This document shows positions 52,440 to 62,298 of a stretch of DNA of 64,000 nt, in pieces (positions within the stretch are counted from its first letter, which is position 1; each line of letters starts with the position of its first letter). This DNA comes from Aquibacillus rhizosphaerae. Lineage in GTDB: Bacteria > Bacillota > Bacilli > Bacillales > Amphibacillaceae. The stretch is taken from NCBI RefSeq assembly GCF_030282825.1, contig NZ_JASTZU010000016.1, positions 19,505 to 83,504 on the forward strand. The letters are read 5' to 3'. The translations under genes and the position numbers were made by a program. The notes beneath the pieces were generated by a model. That model saw only the letters and a program-made list of their open reading frames with translations, was not told where the DNA came from and searched no databases.

Positions 52440-52906
52440 ATGAAATATATAATCCAGTATCTATTGGCATTGATTGTATTATTTTTATCATCGTTAGCTG
52501 CTTGGTATGAAGGAAGTGCCATAAGAGACAACCCCTGGGAATGGAATAATTCTACATTCTTTTCAACATTGTTGAACGGTGAAATTAAAGATACTGCCGA
52601 TATATCGCAACTGGATCATTTTATATATGCGGCTAAATTTAGTCCTATTTTCCCGATTTTGATTGTATGTAGTCATCATATATTTTATTTCTTAGTTGTT
52701 ATTTACTTCTTAGAACAAATAAAAATAGGTTAAATTACTCTCTCTTTACTATTGGTATATTGTACTCATTATTAGCAATAACAATATCTGACTCACCAAC
52801 AATAGGTGGAAAAATCATTTCTATTATCTTGCTAAGTATAGGGATTCTCAGTTTAATTACTTCAGTTATTTTCTTCTTTAGGGTGAAAAAATGGAAAACC
52901 AGCTAA
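52440..52906 (+). pseudogene. DUF4306-like membrane protein, single frameshift
   Basis: The first frame gives MKYIIQYLLALIVLFLSSLA, AWYEGSAIRDNPWEWNNSTF ... FYFLVVIYFLEQIKIG and stops at 52733. A second frame continues LNYSLFTIGILYSLLAITIS, DSPTIGGKIISIILLSIGIL and RVKKWKTS to 52906. Together about 154 residues with four membrane helices, matching the DUF4306/YjdJ-like pattern. One indel near 52730 separates them. AGGAGGAG precedes ATG 52440. Confidence 0.68.
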
Positions 52907-52916
52907 TGAAAGTTAT

Positions 52917-53015
52917 TAAACAAATGGATGACAATAGTTAAACAAGGGGTCGTCAATTATGGCGATCCTATTTTTGTTTTTGAAAAGTTACTGGAATTTT
53001 ATGTTAATATCAATG
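52917..53015 (+). repeat. Boundary repeat, class B
   Basis: AACAAATGGATGACAATAG core, the stem GGGTCGTCA/TGGCGATCC (52946-52970) with a T-rich end, then TGGAATTTTATGTTAATATC (52992-53011). Confidence 0.72.
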
Positions 53016-53139
53016 TATGAGCAGTTCTACTTCAAGTTATGACGCTGGTTTGTTGAAGAAACCTTTTTAAAAGTTGACCGTAAATGTATTATAGATTATT
53101 TCTGTAAAAGTTAAAGGTAAACACTTCCTATAAAAGAGG

Positions 53140-53664
53140 GTGTTAAAAATAGAGAAACAAAACAAAGTTATTTTTAGAGAAATTCAAAAACCACGTTCAA
53201 TACTGTTGTGGATATTTATTTCTTTGTTTAATTTTCCTTTGTGGTATGATTTTATTCAACAAATAATTCTAGGAAAACCAGTTGGTACTAAACCAGCTCC
53301 AGATGTGTTTTTAATTATTCTTTGGCTATTTTTTTGTGTTATTGTACCAATAATTTTGCTATTCTTCAGCAAACTTATAATAGAAGTACGTGATGAGGGT
53401 CTATATATTCGATATATGCCTTTCCATTTTCGCTATAAACAGTTTCTGTTTAAGGATATAAAAAACTATGAATCAATTATTTATAGTCCATTAAAACGAT
53501 TTGGTGGTTGGGGGATTCGAATAAACTTTAAAGGTGAAAGGGCTTATAATATGGATGGAAACAAGGCTCTGGAGTTACATTTGAAAAATCAGATAATTGT
53601 TATTGGTACTCGTAAACCAGAAGATTTAAAGAATGCGATTGATTCACAAAAAAAGAGACTGTAA
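53140..53664 (+). CDS. DUF6141 family membrane protein
   Basis: About 171-174 residues: two membrane helices (ILLWIFISLFNFPLWYDF and LIILWLFFCVIVPIILLFF) and a PH-like domain with the diagnostic FGGWGIRINFKGERAYNMDG and ALELHLKNQIIVIGTRKPED. GTG 53140 is the only canonical start, but AGAGGG overlaps it; the triplet at proper spacing is ATA (53149), directly before GAGAAACAAAAC. Function unknown. Confidence 0.78.
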   Translation: MLKIEKQNKVIFREIQKPRSILLWIFISLFNFPLWYDFIQQIILGKPVGTKPAPDVFLIILWLFFCVIVPIILLFFSKLIIEVRDEGLYIRYMPFHFRYKQFLFKDIKNYESIIYSPLKRFGGWGIRINFKGERAYNMDGNKALELHLKNQIIVIGTRKPEDLKNAIDSQKKRL

Positions 53665-53755
53665 ATACAATCTTCACTTATTGTTGCTTGAACACAACAA
53701 GGGGAACTTCGGGTTTAAGGTGGAGGATTAACTTAACAAGAGGGAGAGTTCTACT

Positions 53756-54079
53756 GTGCAAAAGTGCGAGAAATGTTTAACCAGATTTAGATGGAGCCAA
53801 ATTTGCAAATCCCAAATCGGAAATAGAAATTTTCAATCTTTGATTTGTAAAGAATGTGATACAGAACACTATATAGAAACTTCTTCAAAGGTTTTAGTGT
53901 ATTTAATGGCGCTAGCTATAATTACATTAACGCTATTTTTAATAGAAAATTTTTTATATACATCATTCGTTTATTATATATTGGCAGTTTTAATATCAGT
54001 AAGTATTCATACAATTTTATTTCCTTTCATTGTTAAATTTAAATCTAAATATCGTACTAATTATAAATCAGATTACTAA
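53756..54079 (+). CDS. Zinc-ribbon membrane protein (TIGR04104 type)
   Basis: A 107-residue protein with two CxxC pairs, C4-C7 and C31-C34, around a short basic segment (RFRWSQICKSQIGN), then two membrane helices (VYLMALAIITLTLFLI and YYILAVLISVSIHTILF). The layout is that of the TIGR04104 putative zinc-finger family, common in Bacillus. The GTG start has AGAGGGAG ten bases upstream. Regulatory or metal-related function is only a guess. Confidence 0.75.
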   Translation: MQKCEKCLTRFRWSQICKSQIGNRNFQSLICKECDTEHYIETSSKVLVYLMALAIITLTLFLIENFLYTSFVYYILAVLISVSIHTILFPFIVKFKSKYRTNYKSDY

Positions 54080-54099
54080 AAAGAAGTTGATATAGTTTT

Positions 54100-54177
54100 A
54101 TCCAACAACGGGTGCCCGTTATTTCAAAAAAGTAATTGCACCTCTTATTGATTAACGCAGCAGGTTACGGAAATAGG
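54100..54177 (+). repeat. Boundary repeat, class A, long copy
   Basis: The core AACGGGTGC (54107-54115) pairs with GCACCT (54138-54143); CTTATTGATTAACGCAGCAG, GTTACGGAAATAGG follows. It is the last clear copy towards the right-hand end of the array. Confidence 0.75.
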
Positions 54178-54303
54178 AAGCGATAATTTTTGGGGAAATG
54201 GTATAATTAACTATTCTTAAATTTGAAAGGGAATAGCTCTATGTTTTGTAAATCACATCAATTAATAGTGGGAGTGATTTTTTAAACAAAAGGAGACACG
54301 CAA

Positions 54304-54762
54304 ATGAAACTTGAAACTAATAGATTAAAAATTATATCTTGTACAGTAGAAACTGTCCAAATTGCTATAAAACAAAACTATGATAATGGACCTGAAATAT
54401 CAAATTATTTGGAGCGATTAAATAAAGACCCTTCTATACTAAACTGGGGGAGTTGGATGGTTGTTCGTAAATCTGATGATATAGTAATAGGTGATTTAGG
54501 TTTTAAAGATAAACCAGATGAAAACGGAGTAGTAGAAATTGGTTATGGTTTCCTTAAAGACTATTGGAATAATGGTTATGCTACGGAAGCTGTTGAAGTG
54601 TTAATACAATGGGCTTTTGGTACATCTAAGGTAGAAAAAGTAATAGCTGATACACTGCAAGACAATGATGGTTCTATTCGAGTTTTAGAAAAATTAGGTA
54701 TGAAAAAAGTAGGATATACAGAAAAAGTGATTGATTGGGAATTATCTAAACAAAGTTGTTGA
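54304..54762 (+). CDS. GNAT acetyltransferase, RimJ/RimL type
   Basis: The 152-residue protein begins LETNRLKIISCTVETVQIAI and has VVEIGYGFLKDYWNNGYATE with the acetyl-CoA loop, and DNDGSIRVLEKLGMKKVGYT. Typical of ribosomal-protein-acetyltransferase-like enzymes; target unknown. AAGGAGAC precedes the ATG. Confidence 0.85.
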   Translation: MKLETNRLKIISCTVETVQIAIKQNYDNGPEISNYLERLNKDPSILNWGSWMVVRKSDDIVIGDLGFKDKPDENGVVEIGYGFLKDYWNNGYATEAVEVLIQWAFGTSKVEKVIADTLQDNDGSIRVLEKLGMKKVGYTEKVIDWELSKQSC

Positions 54763-54929
54763 TTGTAACTTTAGGAATGTGCCAATTACCACACTCGTTT
54801 CCGAGTTAATTCACTTTTTCATTTCCAAATAGATTCTGTATAACGTCCATAGGTTTACAATAATTAAGTAGATTAGTTATATTGTAGGTTAATACCGAAA
54901 TAATAAATAGGGGAAAGGGGATAGAAAAA

Positions 54930-55439
54930 ATGGATGTAAGATACCCAATTGGAAAATTACAAGTACCCGAAAAAGTAACACTTGAAAATGTTCAAGAATG
55001 GTTAAAGCAAATCGAAACTTACACGACTCGATTAAGAAATACAGTGGACGCATTGAGTAAGGAGGAGTTAAGCAAAAATTATCGTGATGGTAGCTGGACA
55101 GTTCATCAACTGGTACATCATATTGCAGATTCACAGTTGAACATGTACCAACGTTTGAAGCTAGCGTTAACAGAGGATAGTCCATCAGTACCAGGTTTTG
55201 ATCAAGAAAAATGGGCTACTCAACCGGATACAAAGCTTCCTGTAGAAAGTTCTATAAAAATGTTGGAAGGTATAAATGAACGCATTGTATCTTTGGGTGA
55301 TAGTTTAACTGAACATCAATTAGATCGATTTTTTATTCATCAGGTAAACGGTAAAATAACAGTTGCAAAAAAGGTTGCAAAATTAGCTTGGCATGAAGAA
55401 CATCACTTGGCCCATATAAAAATTGCGTTATCAATTTAG
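54930..55439 (+). CDS. YfiT-type DinB protein (bacillithiol transferase-like hydrolase)
   Basis: A 169-residue paralogue of 21774-22292: VRYPIGKLQVPEKVTLENVQ, the metal-site histidines in QLVHHIADSQLNMYQRLKLA and AWHEEHHLAHIKIA. Metal-dependent transferase or hydrolase activity is inferred from the family. The ATG has GGGGAAAGGGG upstream. It is followed by a clear terminator and marks the end of the plus-strand series. Confidence 0.85.
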   Translation: MDVRYPIGKLQVPEKVTLENVQEWLKQIETYTTRLRNTVDALSKEELSKNYRDGSWTVHQLVHHIADSQLNMYQRLKLALTEDSPSVPGFDQEKWATQPDTKLPVESSIKMLEGINERIVSLGDSLTEHQLDRFFIHQVNGKITVAKKVAKLAWHEEHHLAHIKIALSI

Positions 55440-55452
55440 CATATTATTTTAG

Positions 55453-55484
55453 GAATTGGCTTATCAATTTTGGATAAGTCAATT
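55453..55484 (+). terminator. Rho-independent terminator
   Basis: TTGGCTTATC and GATAAGTCAA pair across a seven-base loop, followed by five T. Confidence 0.75.
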
Positions 55485-55678
55485 TTTAATGGGGAAGGGA
55501 ATAGAAGACTTCTTCAACACTTTACTCTTTACAAATTTTTATTTGGATGTCTAATCAAAAGACAAAGTAGGAGCAAAGCGTAGGTATCGTTTGAGAAATG
55601 TAGATGAAAGGGAAACTTCTGAACCAGATATAGAGAGTGATAACTAATTATCAGCTACCTTGTCCTATTCCAATACTT

Positions 55679-56335
55679 TTAGTACAAAGCTTTACTTCTC
55701 TTCACTAAAAAAACATGACCAAGCAGGAAGAAAAGTATCGCTAACAGCAAGTTTTGTAATGCTTTTTCCAATAGGTACTGAGGAGAGTGGACAAAGTCGA
55801 AAGCCATTATATTATAGATAGGAAACAATTGTGAGCCACTTGTGAAAAATTTTACCGCTACATAGCCTGTTATCGACAATAGTGGCACTATAATATTTCT
55901 AGTAGCCACCATTAGGAAAAAGCCAACGGCAGCATACAGTAAACATTGTGGGTAATATTGTAGTAATTGCGATTTAAGGCCCATTGTGTTATGCGTAAGC
56001 GAAATAGCAAACAATACCAAAAGTACGCCAATCAAATAGATAAATAAGAATAGCAATACGCGTATTAGTCCGTGAAATAAGACGGATACGGGATAGCTGA
56101 AAAGAAGTTTTTCAAGTCCTTCTTCGTAATAATCGAGCAGTAAATAGATACTCCACCATGCTGCAAGGGGACAAACTATAAATTCAATAAAGAGTGATAG
56201 CCTCCTTATGAAATCGGGACCAGATCCGGTATAGTTGAGAACTAGTAAATATAACAATACGGCAATTGGAAGATAAAAGGAGATTCCCATTGATTTAATT
56301 TCAAACATAACATTTATCTTCTTAACGTCGATCAT
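55679..56335 (-). CDS. ABC-2 type permease subunit
   Basis: The 218-residue protein has about six membrane helices (for example IAVLLYLLVLNYTG, LLFLFIYLIGVLLVLFAISL, LLAILFFLLGHVFLVK) and no soluble domain. The start overlaps the end of the ATPase gene by 14 bases, so the two are translationally coupled. It would form part of the membrane channel of an exporter with the 698-residue protein. Confidence 0.72.
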   Translation of the reverse strand: MIDVKKINVMFEIKSMGISFYLPIAVLLYLLVLNYTGSGPDFIRRLSLFIEFIVCPLAAWWSIYLLLDYYEEGLEKLLFSYPVSVLFHGLIRVLLFLFIYLIGVLLVLFAISLTHNTMGLKSQLLQYYPQCLLYAAVGFFLMVATRNIIVPLLSITGYVAVKFFTSGSQLFPIYNIMAFDFVHSPQYLLEKALQNLLLAILFFLLGHVFLVKRSKALY

Positions 56336-57188
56336 TAGTATCCTCTTCCTTCATAAGATATAAATAGGCATCCTCTAAAGCAGGCTCAACTATATTATTT
56401 TGGTTAACAGAATCAGAAAAGTACCTTATCTTGTACTGGTTACCTGCTTCTCTTGTTGATATAAGTCTAAGTGATTCTAGGTAAGTATCGTTTAAATCTA
56501 CCATATCTTCTACCACTTTACCTCTAACTAAATCTAATAAATCCGACTTGCTCCCAGTTTGAAGAACCTTTCCATCTTTTAATATACAGATAGAATCGCA
56601 GGTAGTTTCAATATCTTCCACAATATGTGTGGATATTATAATATGACGATCCCTACCTAACTTTCGAAGTAGCCTTCTGAACCGAACTCTTTCTTCAATA
56701 TCTAGTCCAACAGTTGGCTCGTCAACTATTAACAACTTTGGATTGCCAAGAATAGCCTGGGCTATTCCAACCCTTCTTAACATACCTCCAGATAAATTTT
56801 TTATTTTCGTATCCAATACATCTATAAGATTTACATTTTCAGCTGTAGTTAAAATATCTTTAGATCTATTATGCATACTAATTCCTTTCAAATTTCCTAG
56901 GTGATTTAAACATTCTCTCACAGTTATGTTCTTATACATCGAAAAGTGTTGTGGCAAATATCCAATATTTTTTCTTACTTCTTTTGTATTCTCCCAATTA
57001 AGGTTCTCTGATTGAATGGTACCACTATCCGGTTGAATTAATGTCGTGATAATCTTCATAAGCGTTGTTTTACCTGCTCCGTTGGGTCCAAGTAAACCAA
57101 GAGATCCGTGTATGTCTAAATTTATATTTTGAAGAATATCTTTTCTCTTCATTTGTTTGTTGATATTTTTAAGCTGGATCTTTTCCAT
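56322..57188 (-). CDS. ABC transporter ATP-binding protein
   Basis: A 288-residue ATPase with all motifs: Walker A GPNGAGKTT, Q-loop YLPQHFSMY, signature LSGGMLRRVGIAQ, Walker B LLIVDEPTVGLD and H-loop STHIVED. The C-terminal 70 residues are an extension seen in exporters of the lantibiotic/ABC-2 type. It overlaps both neighbours (20 bases with the upstream gene, 14 with the downstream one), giving a tight three-gene operon. Confidence 0.9.
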   Translation of the reverse strand: MEKIQLKNINKQMKRKDILQNINLDIHGSLGLLGPNGAGKTTLMKIITTLIQPDSGTIQSENLNWENTKEVRKNIGYLPQHFSMYKNITVRECLNHLGNLKGISMHNRSKDILTTAENVNLIDVLDTKIKNLSGGMLRRVGIAQAILGNPKLLIVDEPTVGLDIEERVRFRRLLRKLGRDRHIIISTHIVEDIETTCDSICILKDGKVLQTGSKSDLLDLVRGKVVEDMVDLNDTYLESLRLISTREAGNQYKIRYFSDSVNQNNIVEPALEDAYLYLMKEEDTNDRR

Positions 57189-59265
57189 TTGGACTCACCT
57201 CTCTGTTATTAAATTGTTTTATTAACGCATATAGCTCATCCCAACTTTTTTTCGATTCAATTAAATGTAACCATTCTTGATATAGCGGATGGTTAGCATC
57301 TTCTGCTTCTTTTTTACTTAGAAAATCTTTCAATTCTTTAACAACTGTATTTACATCTTGGTCTACCGTTAATTTTTCACTTATAAAAAATTTTAACGTG
57401 TCAGTATCATCGTTTATATTCATCTGCTTGTTTATAACTTTGGCGAATACAATATTAAAAAGAGCTTGGAATTCATAATCATCCATGTCTGTATTTAATT
57501 TATTAGTTGTAAGGGCTGGAACTAGCTCATATGTGAGTTCAGCTTGAAAAATATCAAAATAATCCTGATCAGGTTCTATATATATTGGTGTTCCTAAAAT
57601 AAGGTCGCTTCCATTCACCCATACACTTTCTCCATTTAAGGTATCGCTAATATTTAAGTTAGGAATAAAAAACACTCTATTTGGTTTTTCAATGTTTAAG
57701 TCTAAACTATTTGTTATCGTGTTATAAAACATACGGAAGTAGGTCTCGAAGGTACTGAAATCTTCAACAGATTGTTCCCATGTTACGGGATAAATCCACT
57801 GATAATTCTCCTGACTATTCTCGTTTAGCATTCCTGAAATTACAGATAATCCAGAAGAACTTTTTCCAGACCATGTACCCTCTGCTTGTTTATTTAGGTT
57901 TGTGTAAACTTTTTTATCATAGTTAATCGTTAATCGATAGTTTGTTTCTTCCTGATAACTAGGCTTAATTCTGTGTAAACCTTTTTGGTCCGTCACAAGG
58001 TCAAATGCTGGTTTAAGGTTAGTACTAGGTAGCCACGGAAAATAGTGTGGCAGATAAATAGCTTGGTTATTTCCAAAATAGAGATTTGTTTTAAGTCCTT
58101 CGTAGTGCATTGAAATATCAATTTTTTCTCCGCTTTCAATAGCATTATTTAATTCAACTGTAACAAAATCTCCATCTTGAACATAGTTTAGCGCTATTCC
58201 ATTGCTATGCAGTTCACTAATTTTAAGTTCATGGAAGAGTGCAAAATGAAGCGAATTTAATTCCTCTCTACCCTCATTTGTGATAGTAAATGTTACATCT
58301 GCCTCAAGGTGTGCGTTAGGTTTTAAAAAAATATCAAAATCATCTAATCTAATTGCTTGGTCATCCATTAAGAGGGCTTGTTCATTATTTCGATAGTAAT
58401 CAATAATCCTCGTTGGATCATTTACTAGAATTTGATTTTTTTTTGTTATCTCAATGGCCGAAAATGAAAATACAATAACGAAAAGCAACAAAACAATGTA
58501 TGTTGGTTTCCCAAGATGTATTATTTTCTTCTTTATAAATAAAAAAATGAACAATAGAAAGATTATAGATAGGAATAATAACTTTTTCATCCAATGGAAG
58601 TAATCGATTGAAAACCCGTAGAAAGCATGATAAACACTATAAGGATTAGGTTCTCCAAGATTCAACCAACTGTCCAAATCAAAATTAAGAACTCTGTTAG
58701 CTGATTCCAAAAATACATGATTAATAGGAATCAAAAAGCAAAAAACTAAGAGCAAAACCGGGTAGACACTTTTACCTTTTATAACACTTGCTAACAACAT
58801 CCCTAGCAAAAAACTAATAAAAAAGGAAATACTCCAAAAAACAGTTATGTATTTGAATACAGCTAGATAATAGGGAACGTCTGTTATTGGGTGCCCGTAG
58901 AATATAGCGATATAAGAGGCCATTAAAATTATTTGGCTGGTTAGGATCGTTATTATACCTACTAAAACTTTACTCAAAAAACCAAAAAGGTAACCGTTAT
59001 CTATAAGTAATGTTAAATCACTCATACTAGTTGATTTTTCTACTCGTATTATCCACATCCCAAATAAAAGGTAGGCTAACATTCCAAATATAACAAAATA
59101 ACTCGAAGTAGTAAGAGCTGAGGGAGGGGAAAATGTCTGAAATCTATAAATGTAAAATGTATATATGATATAGCTATTTAAACATATAAAAAAGATAGGA
59201 AATAGCCAGGTTCGAAGAGCTAGTTTACTAGTGAAAATAGTAGATTGATATATTCTGTATATCAT
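57169..59265 (-). CDS. ABC permease fused to an M1-peptidase-like extracellular domain
   Basis: A 698-residue protein: six membrane helices in residues 1-275, then an external part of about 400 residues with LEADVTFTITNEGREELNSL and IDISMHYEGLKTNLYFGNN, which resembles the beta-sandwich N-terminal domain of M1 aminopeptidases. No HEXXH motif is present, so protease activity is not expected. Fusions of ABC-2 permeases to M1 domains are known in bacilli. AAAGGAGGG before ATG 59265 fixes the start. First gene of the operon; substrate unknown. Confidence 0.75.
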   Translation of the reverse strand: MIYRIYQSTIFTSKLALRTWLFPIFFICLNSYIIYTFYIYRFQTFSPPSALTTSSYFVIFGMLAYLLFGMWIIRVEKSTSMSDLTLLIDNGYLFGFLSKVLVGIITILTSQIILMASYIAIFYGHPITDVPYYLAVFKYITVFWSISFFISFLLGMLLASVIKGKSVYPVLLLVFCFLIPINHVFLESANRVLNFDLDSWLNLGEPNPYSVYHAFYGFSIDYFHWMKKLLFLSIIFLLFIFLFIKKKIIHLGKPTYIVLLLFVIVFSFSAIEITKKNQILVNDPTRIIDYYRNNEQALLMDDQAIRLDDFDIFLKPNAHLEADVTFTITNEGREELNSLHFALFHELKISELHSNGIALNYVQDGDFVTVELNNAIESGEKIDISMHYEGLKTNLYFGNNQAIYLPHYFPWLPSTNLKPAFDLVTDQKGLHRIKPSYQEETNYRLTINYDKKVYTNLNKQAEGTWSGKSSSGLSVISGMLNENSQENYQWIYPVTWEQSVEDFSTFETYFRMFYNTITNSLDLNIEKPNRVFFIPNLNISDTLNGESVWVNGSDLILGTPIYIEPDQDYFDIFQAELTYELVPALTTNKLNTDMDDYEFQALFNIVFAKVINKQMNINDDTDTLKFFISEKLTVDQDVNTVVKELKDFLSKKEAEDANHPLYQEWLHLIESKKSWDELYALIKQFNNREVSPNGKDPA

Positions 59266-59687
59266 TAAACACCCTCCTTTAATTTATAATGCCTTTTCCA
59301 TTATTTTACGGTAAATACAATAATATCAAAACCAATCAGTCTAGTAAATGCTGATAAAAGTAATAAGTTGTTATAATCTGTATCGATTATGGTGTTCTTA
59401 GGAGTGTGCAAGCTGCAAGTACTTAACTAGTTCAACAGGAAAACTAAGTCCAGTTGGTTGGGAAACATCTGTGTATGTATTTAATATTTTTGGTAACAGG
59501 CGTTCAGACAAATATCTACACGCGGTACCTGACTCTTTTTGATGATTCCTCTAAACTTCCACCGCCGTTTGCTAGGACCACAATTGGTTTCAGTCGATAT
59601 CCCACCCAATTTAACCGGACGAAGACACCTAACATCAACCTCCTAACGATTATAGATTCGAAAGACAAATTAGAGGAGGATGAAACA

Positions 59688-59885
59688 ATGGAACGTTGTA
59701 CGATTACGGTTAAAGATGTAGCAAAGTATTTAGGTGTGCACACGGATACGATTTATGATTTGGTTCGCGAGGGGAGCTTTCCGCATATTCGGTTTGGTCG
59801 AAAAATTCTTTTTTCAAAAGAAGCTGTTGATAATTGGATTCGTGAGCAAGCAAGTGTGTCTGTAGGAAGAAAGGCTGGTGAATGA
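59688..59885 (+). CDS. Excisionase-family DNA-binding protein
   Basis: A 65-residue winged-helix (MerR-like, HTH_17) protein: TVKDVAKYLGVHTDTIYDLV, REGSFPHIRFGRKILFSKEA, VDNWIREQ. GAGGAGG nine bases before ATG 59688 fixes the start; the open frame from 59454 is not needed. Such proteins bend DNA for excision or control phage genes. Its stop overlaps the next start (GAATGAAG). It opens the higher-GC phage-like block. Confidence 0.82.
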   Translation: MERCTITVKDVAKYLGVHTDTIYDLVREGSFPHIRFGRKILFSKEAVDNWIREQASVSVGRKAGE

Positions 59886-60638
59886 AGGTGAACTATATTA
59901 AAGAATTAACTGCGTTTAAAGAGTGGATGTCCTTTCATGAAATTTCTCCGAATGCGGCACTATTATGGCACACACTGATGGTATTGAACAATACGGCTAG
60001 ATGGATGGAAACGTTTAATGCCCCAAATTCGATCATCGAAAATTTATCAGGGTTATCTAGCCAACGAATCGAATCGAGAAAAATACTGATGGAAAACGAA
60101 CTAATTAGCTACGTACCAGGTGAGAAAGGCAAAGCAGCAACGTATCAAATGAAATCATTGGTTTCCCTATTTTGAAAACTTGTCACAAGCTCCACATGGA
60201 ATGGTAGAGATACAAAACCAGGAACAAAACCCGGTGCCATTCGGTAACGAAACACGGGACATACATAAAGAAAAAGAAATAGAAAAACAAAACAGAGGAG
60301 GAGGAAGAGGAAAGGCACAAAATGCTTACACGGTTTATGAACAAAACTTTGGCATCATCAAACCGATTGTACGTGAATCGTTTCTTGCCTGGTGTCATGA
60401 CTTAGGCGATGAACTAGTGATCGAAGGAATCCAGCTTGCCGTACAAAAAGGTGGCAGGACATACAGTTATCTTGAGGCGATTTTAAAAGAATGGGTACAA
60501 GCTGGCGTAACCACCTTGGAACAAGTCACAAACTATGAAAAACAGAAAAAACGATCCCAATCAACACGGTTTTTTGTCAAAAATAAAAGTAAGAATAGAG
60601 CAATGTTAGATGAAATTCGCAGGGAGATGCAGTCATGA
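59882..60638 (+). pseudogene. DnaD-like phage replication protein, frameshifted
   Basis: The first frame gives MKVNYIKELTAFKEWMSFHE, SPNAALLWHTLMVLNNTARW ... AATYQM and then runs out of frame to a stop at 60175. The neighbouring frame supplies NHWFPYFENLSQAPHGMVEI and the DnaB_2/DnaD C-terminal domain FGIIKPIVRESFLAWCHDLG ... TYSYLEAILKEWVQ, ending at 60638. One indel near 60152 breaks it. In phages such proteins open the origin and recruit the helicase loader. Confidence 0.8.
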
Positions 60639-60952
60639 ATGAGAATCAAGCCTTTGAGGTTCTAGATACGATTGCGGAGCTTTATCCGAAGTATGGTATC
60701 ACGAAAAGAAAAGTAAATATTCTGCTGCCGCAGTTAAAGCTAATGGATTACAACAACGTGCTAGAAAAGTTGTCTGCCTATGCAGCGGATTACCCATATC
60801 CGCCGACCCTAGCAGAAATCGCTGCCTATCCACCAGCAACCAACATTTATCTAGAGCAAATGCGTCAATGGAAGAGAGAAGCAGCCCAGGTTCCTGAGGA
60901 GAGACGAAGCGGCAGTTCCAACAGCAATTCGACACACTTTTCAAGGAGATAG
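60635..60952 (+). CDS. Replicative helicase loader/inhibitor (G39P-like)
   Basis: The 105-residue product has the G39P fold pattern: FEVLDTIAELYPKYGITKRK, VNILLPQLKLMDYNNVLEKL, SAYAADYPYPPTLAEIA and a disordered serine-rich tail. In phage SPP1, G39P delivers and restrains the G40P helicase. The start overlaps the preceding stop (ATGA), and the helicase gene follows within five bases, exactly as expected for this module. Confidence 0.78.
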   Translation: MNENQAFEVLDTIAELYPKYGITKRKVNILLPQLKLMDYNNVLEKLSAYAADYPYPPTLAEIAAYPPATNIYLEQMRQWKREAAQVPEERRSGSSNSNSTHFSRR

Positions 60953-60956
60953 GTCA

Positions 60957-62249
60957 ATGAATCTTGCAAACTACAAAGCGGAAGCATCCGTATTAGGTTC
61001 TATCTTGTTAGAAGGCACGCTGTTTAGCAATTTAACGGTTACGGAAGAGCAGTTTGGATCCCAAAAGCACAAGCTTATTTTCATAGCAATGCAACAAGCT
61101 GCAGATCAACAGCAAGCCATTGATTTGGTTACAGTGACTACGAATCTAAAAGACATCATCCAACAAGTGGGTGGTACTGCCTATCTGTTAAAACTTGCGG
61201 AGTCAGTCCCTAGTACAGATAGCCTGCTCCAGTACGAGCGCCTGCTTTTTGAAGCGTATCGTCACCGTAAATCTCGTGAGTTAGCAGTCAAATATGCCAC
61301 TAACCCTAGTGACACAGGATTAGAAAAACTGATTAGCTCCTTACAGACTTGTCAGGAGTTAGGCATGGACAAGCAAGAAACGGATAACACGGATTGCTTA
61401 AAAGAAATCTCCAATATGATTTTTACTGGTGAGGGTGCATGTACGGGCTTGCCAACGTATTATAACGATTTCGATAACATGACAGGTGGCTTGCAGCCAG
61501 GTGAATTAATTATCATTGCCGCTCGTCCATCGGTTGGAAAGACTGCTTTTGCTTTAAATCTAGCAGCAGGACATTGCGCAATCATGGCATGAGTTTTTTT
61601 TAGCCTGGAAATGGGAAAAAAACAACTGCTCCAGCGACTGATTTCCGCCGAAGGAAATATCCATAATCAAAAGTGGCGTAGCTTGCTGTTCAATGAGCAG
61701 GACTATGGTACCGCGATTCAAGCGGTTGGTGAAATTTCTACTTGGAAGCTTTCCATTCAGGAACATAACCGAACCATTAGTGATATTCGTGCATCGTTAA
61801 GAAAAACGGCACATGATTATCCAGATGAAAAACAATTAGCTATTATTGACTATTTGCAACTAATGACACCGACTAGCCAGAGGCAAAGGCGTGATTTAGA
61901 AATCGGAGAAATCACAAGGGATTTAAAACTACTAGCCATGGAGTTGAACATTCCGATCGTGTTACGGTCGCAGTTATCCAGAAGTGTTGAACAGCGCCCA
62001 GATAAACGACCGTTTATGTCTGACTTAAGAGAATCAGGCAACATTGAGCAGGATGCCGATGTAATCGTCTTTCTTTATCGGGATGATTATTACGACAGGG
62101 GCGCAGAAAATACAAACAGCTTGGAAGTCATTCTAGCAAAACAACGGAATGGTCCAACTGGAATGGTTGAGTTAGCCTTTTTCGAGGAGTTTGGAAGATT
62201 TCAAAATTTGAAAAATAACGGAAGAAAGAAAAGATATGAAGGAGCATAG
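60957..62249 (+). pseudogene. DnaB/G40P-like replicative helicase with internal stop
   Basis: The N-terminal DnaB domain (EASVLGSILLEGTLFSNLTV) and Walker A (RPSVGKTAFALN) are followed by a TGA at 61590-61592. The same frame then continues FFSLEMGKKQLLQRLISAEG, Walker B IIDYLQLMTP, the arginine-containing RSQLSRSVEQRPDKRP and SDLRESGNIEQDADVIVFLY. The local sequence around the stop also reads sensibly in the +1 frame (NHGMSFFFS), so a pair of indels is possible. Full length would be about 430 residues. Confidence 0.82.
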
Positions 62250-62298
62250 AAGGCTTAATGATACCTGTCGTTTGGTTAACTAAGGAGGGTCATCACAG

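Noticed and set aside
59400..59640. tRNA or attachment-site gene before the phage-like block
   Set aside because: No cloverleaf could be folded by eye and no duplicated core was found inside the window.
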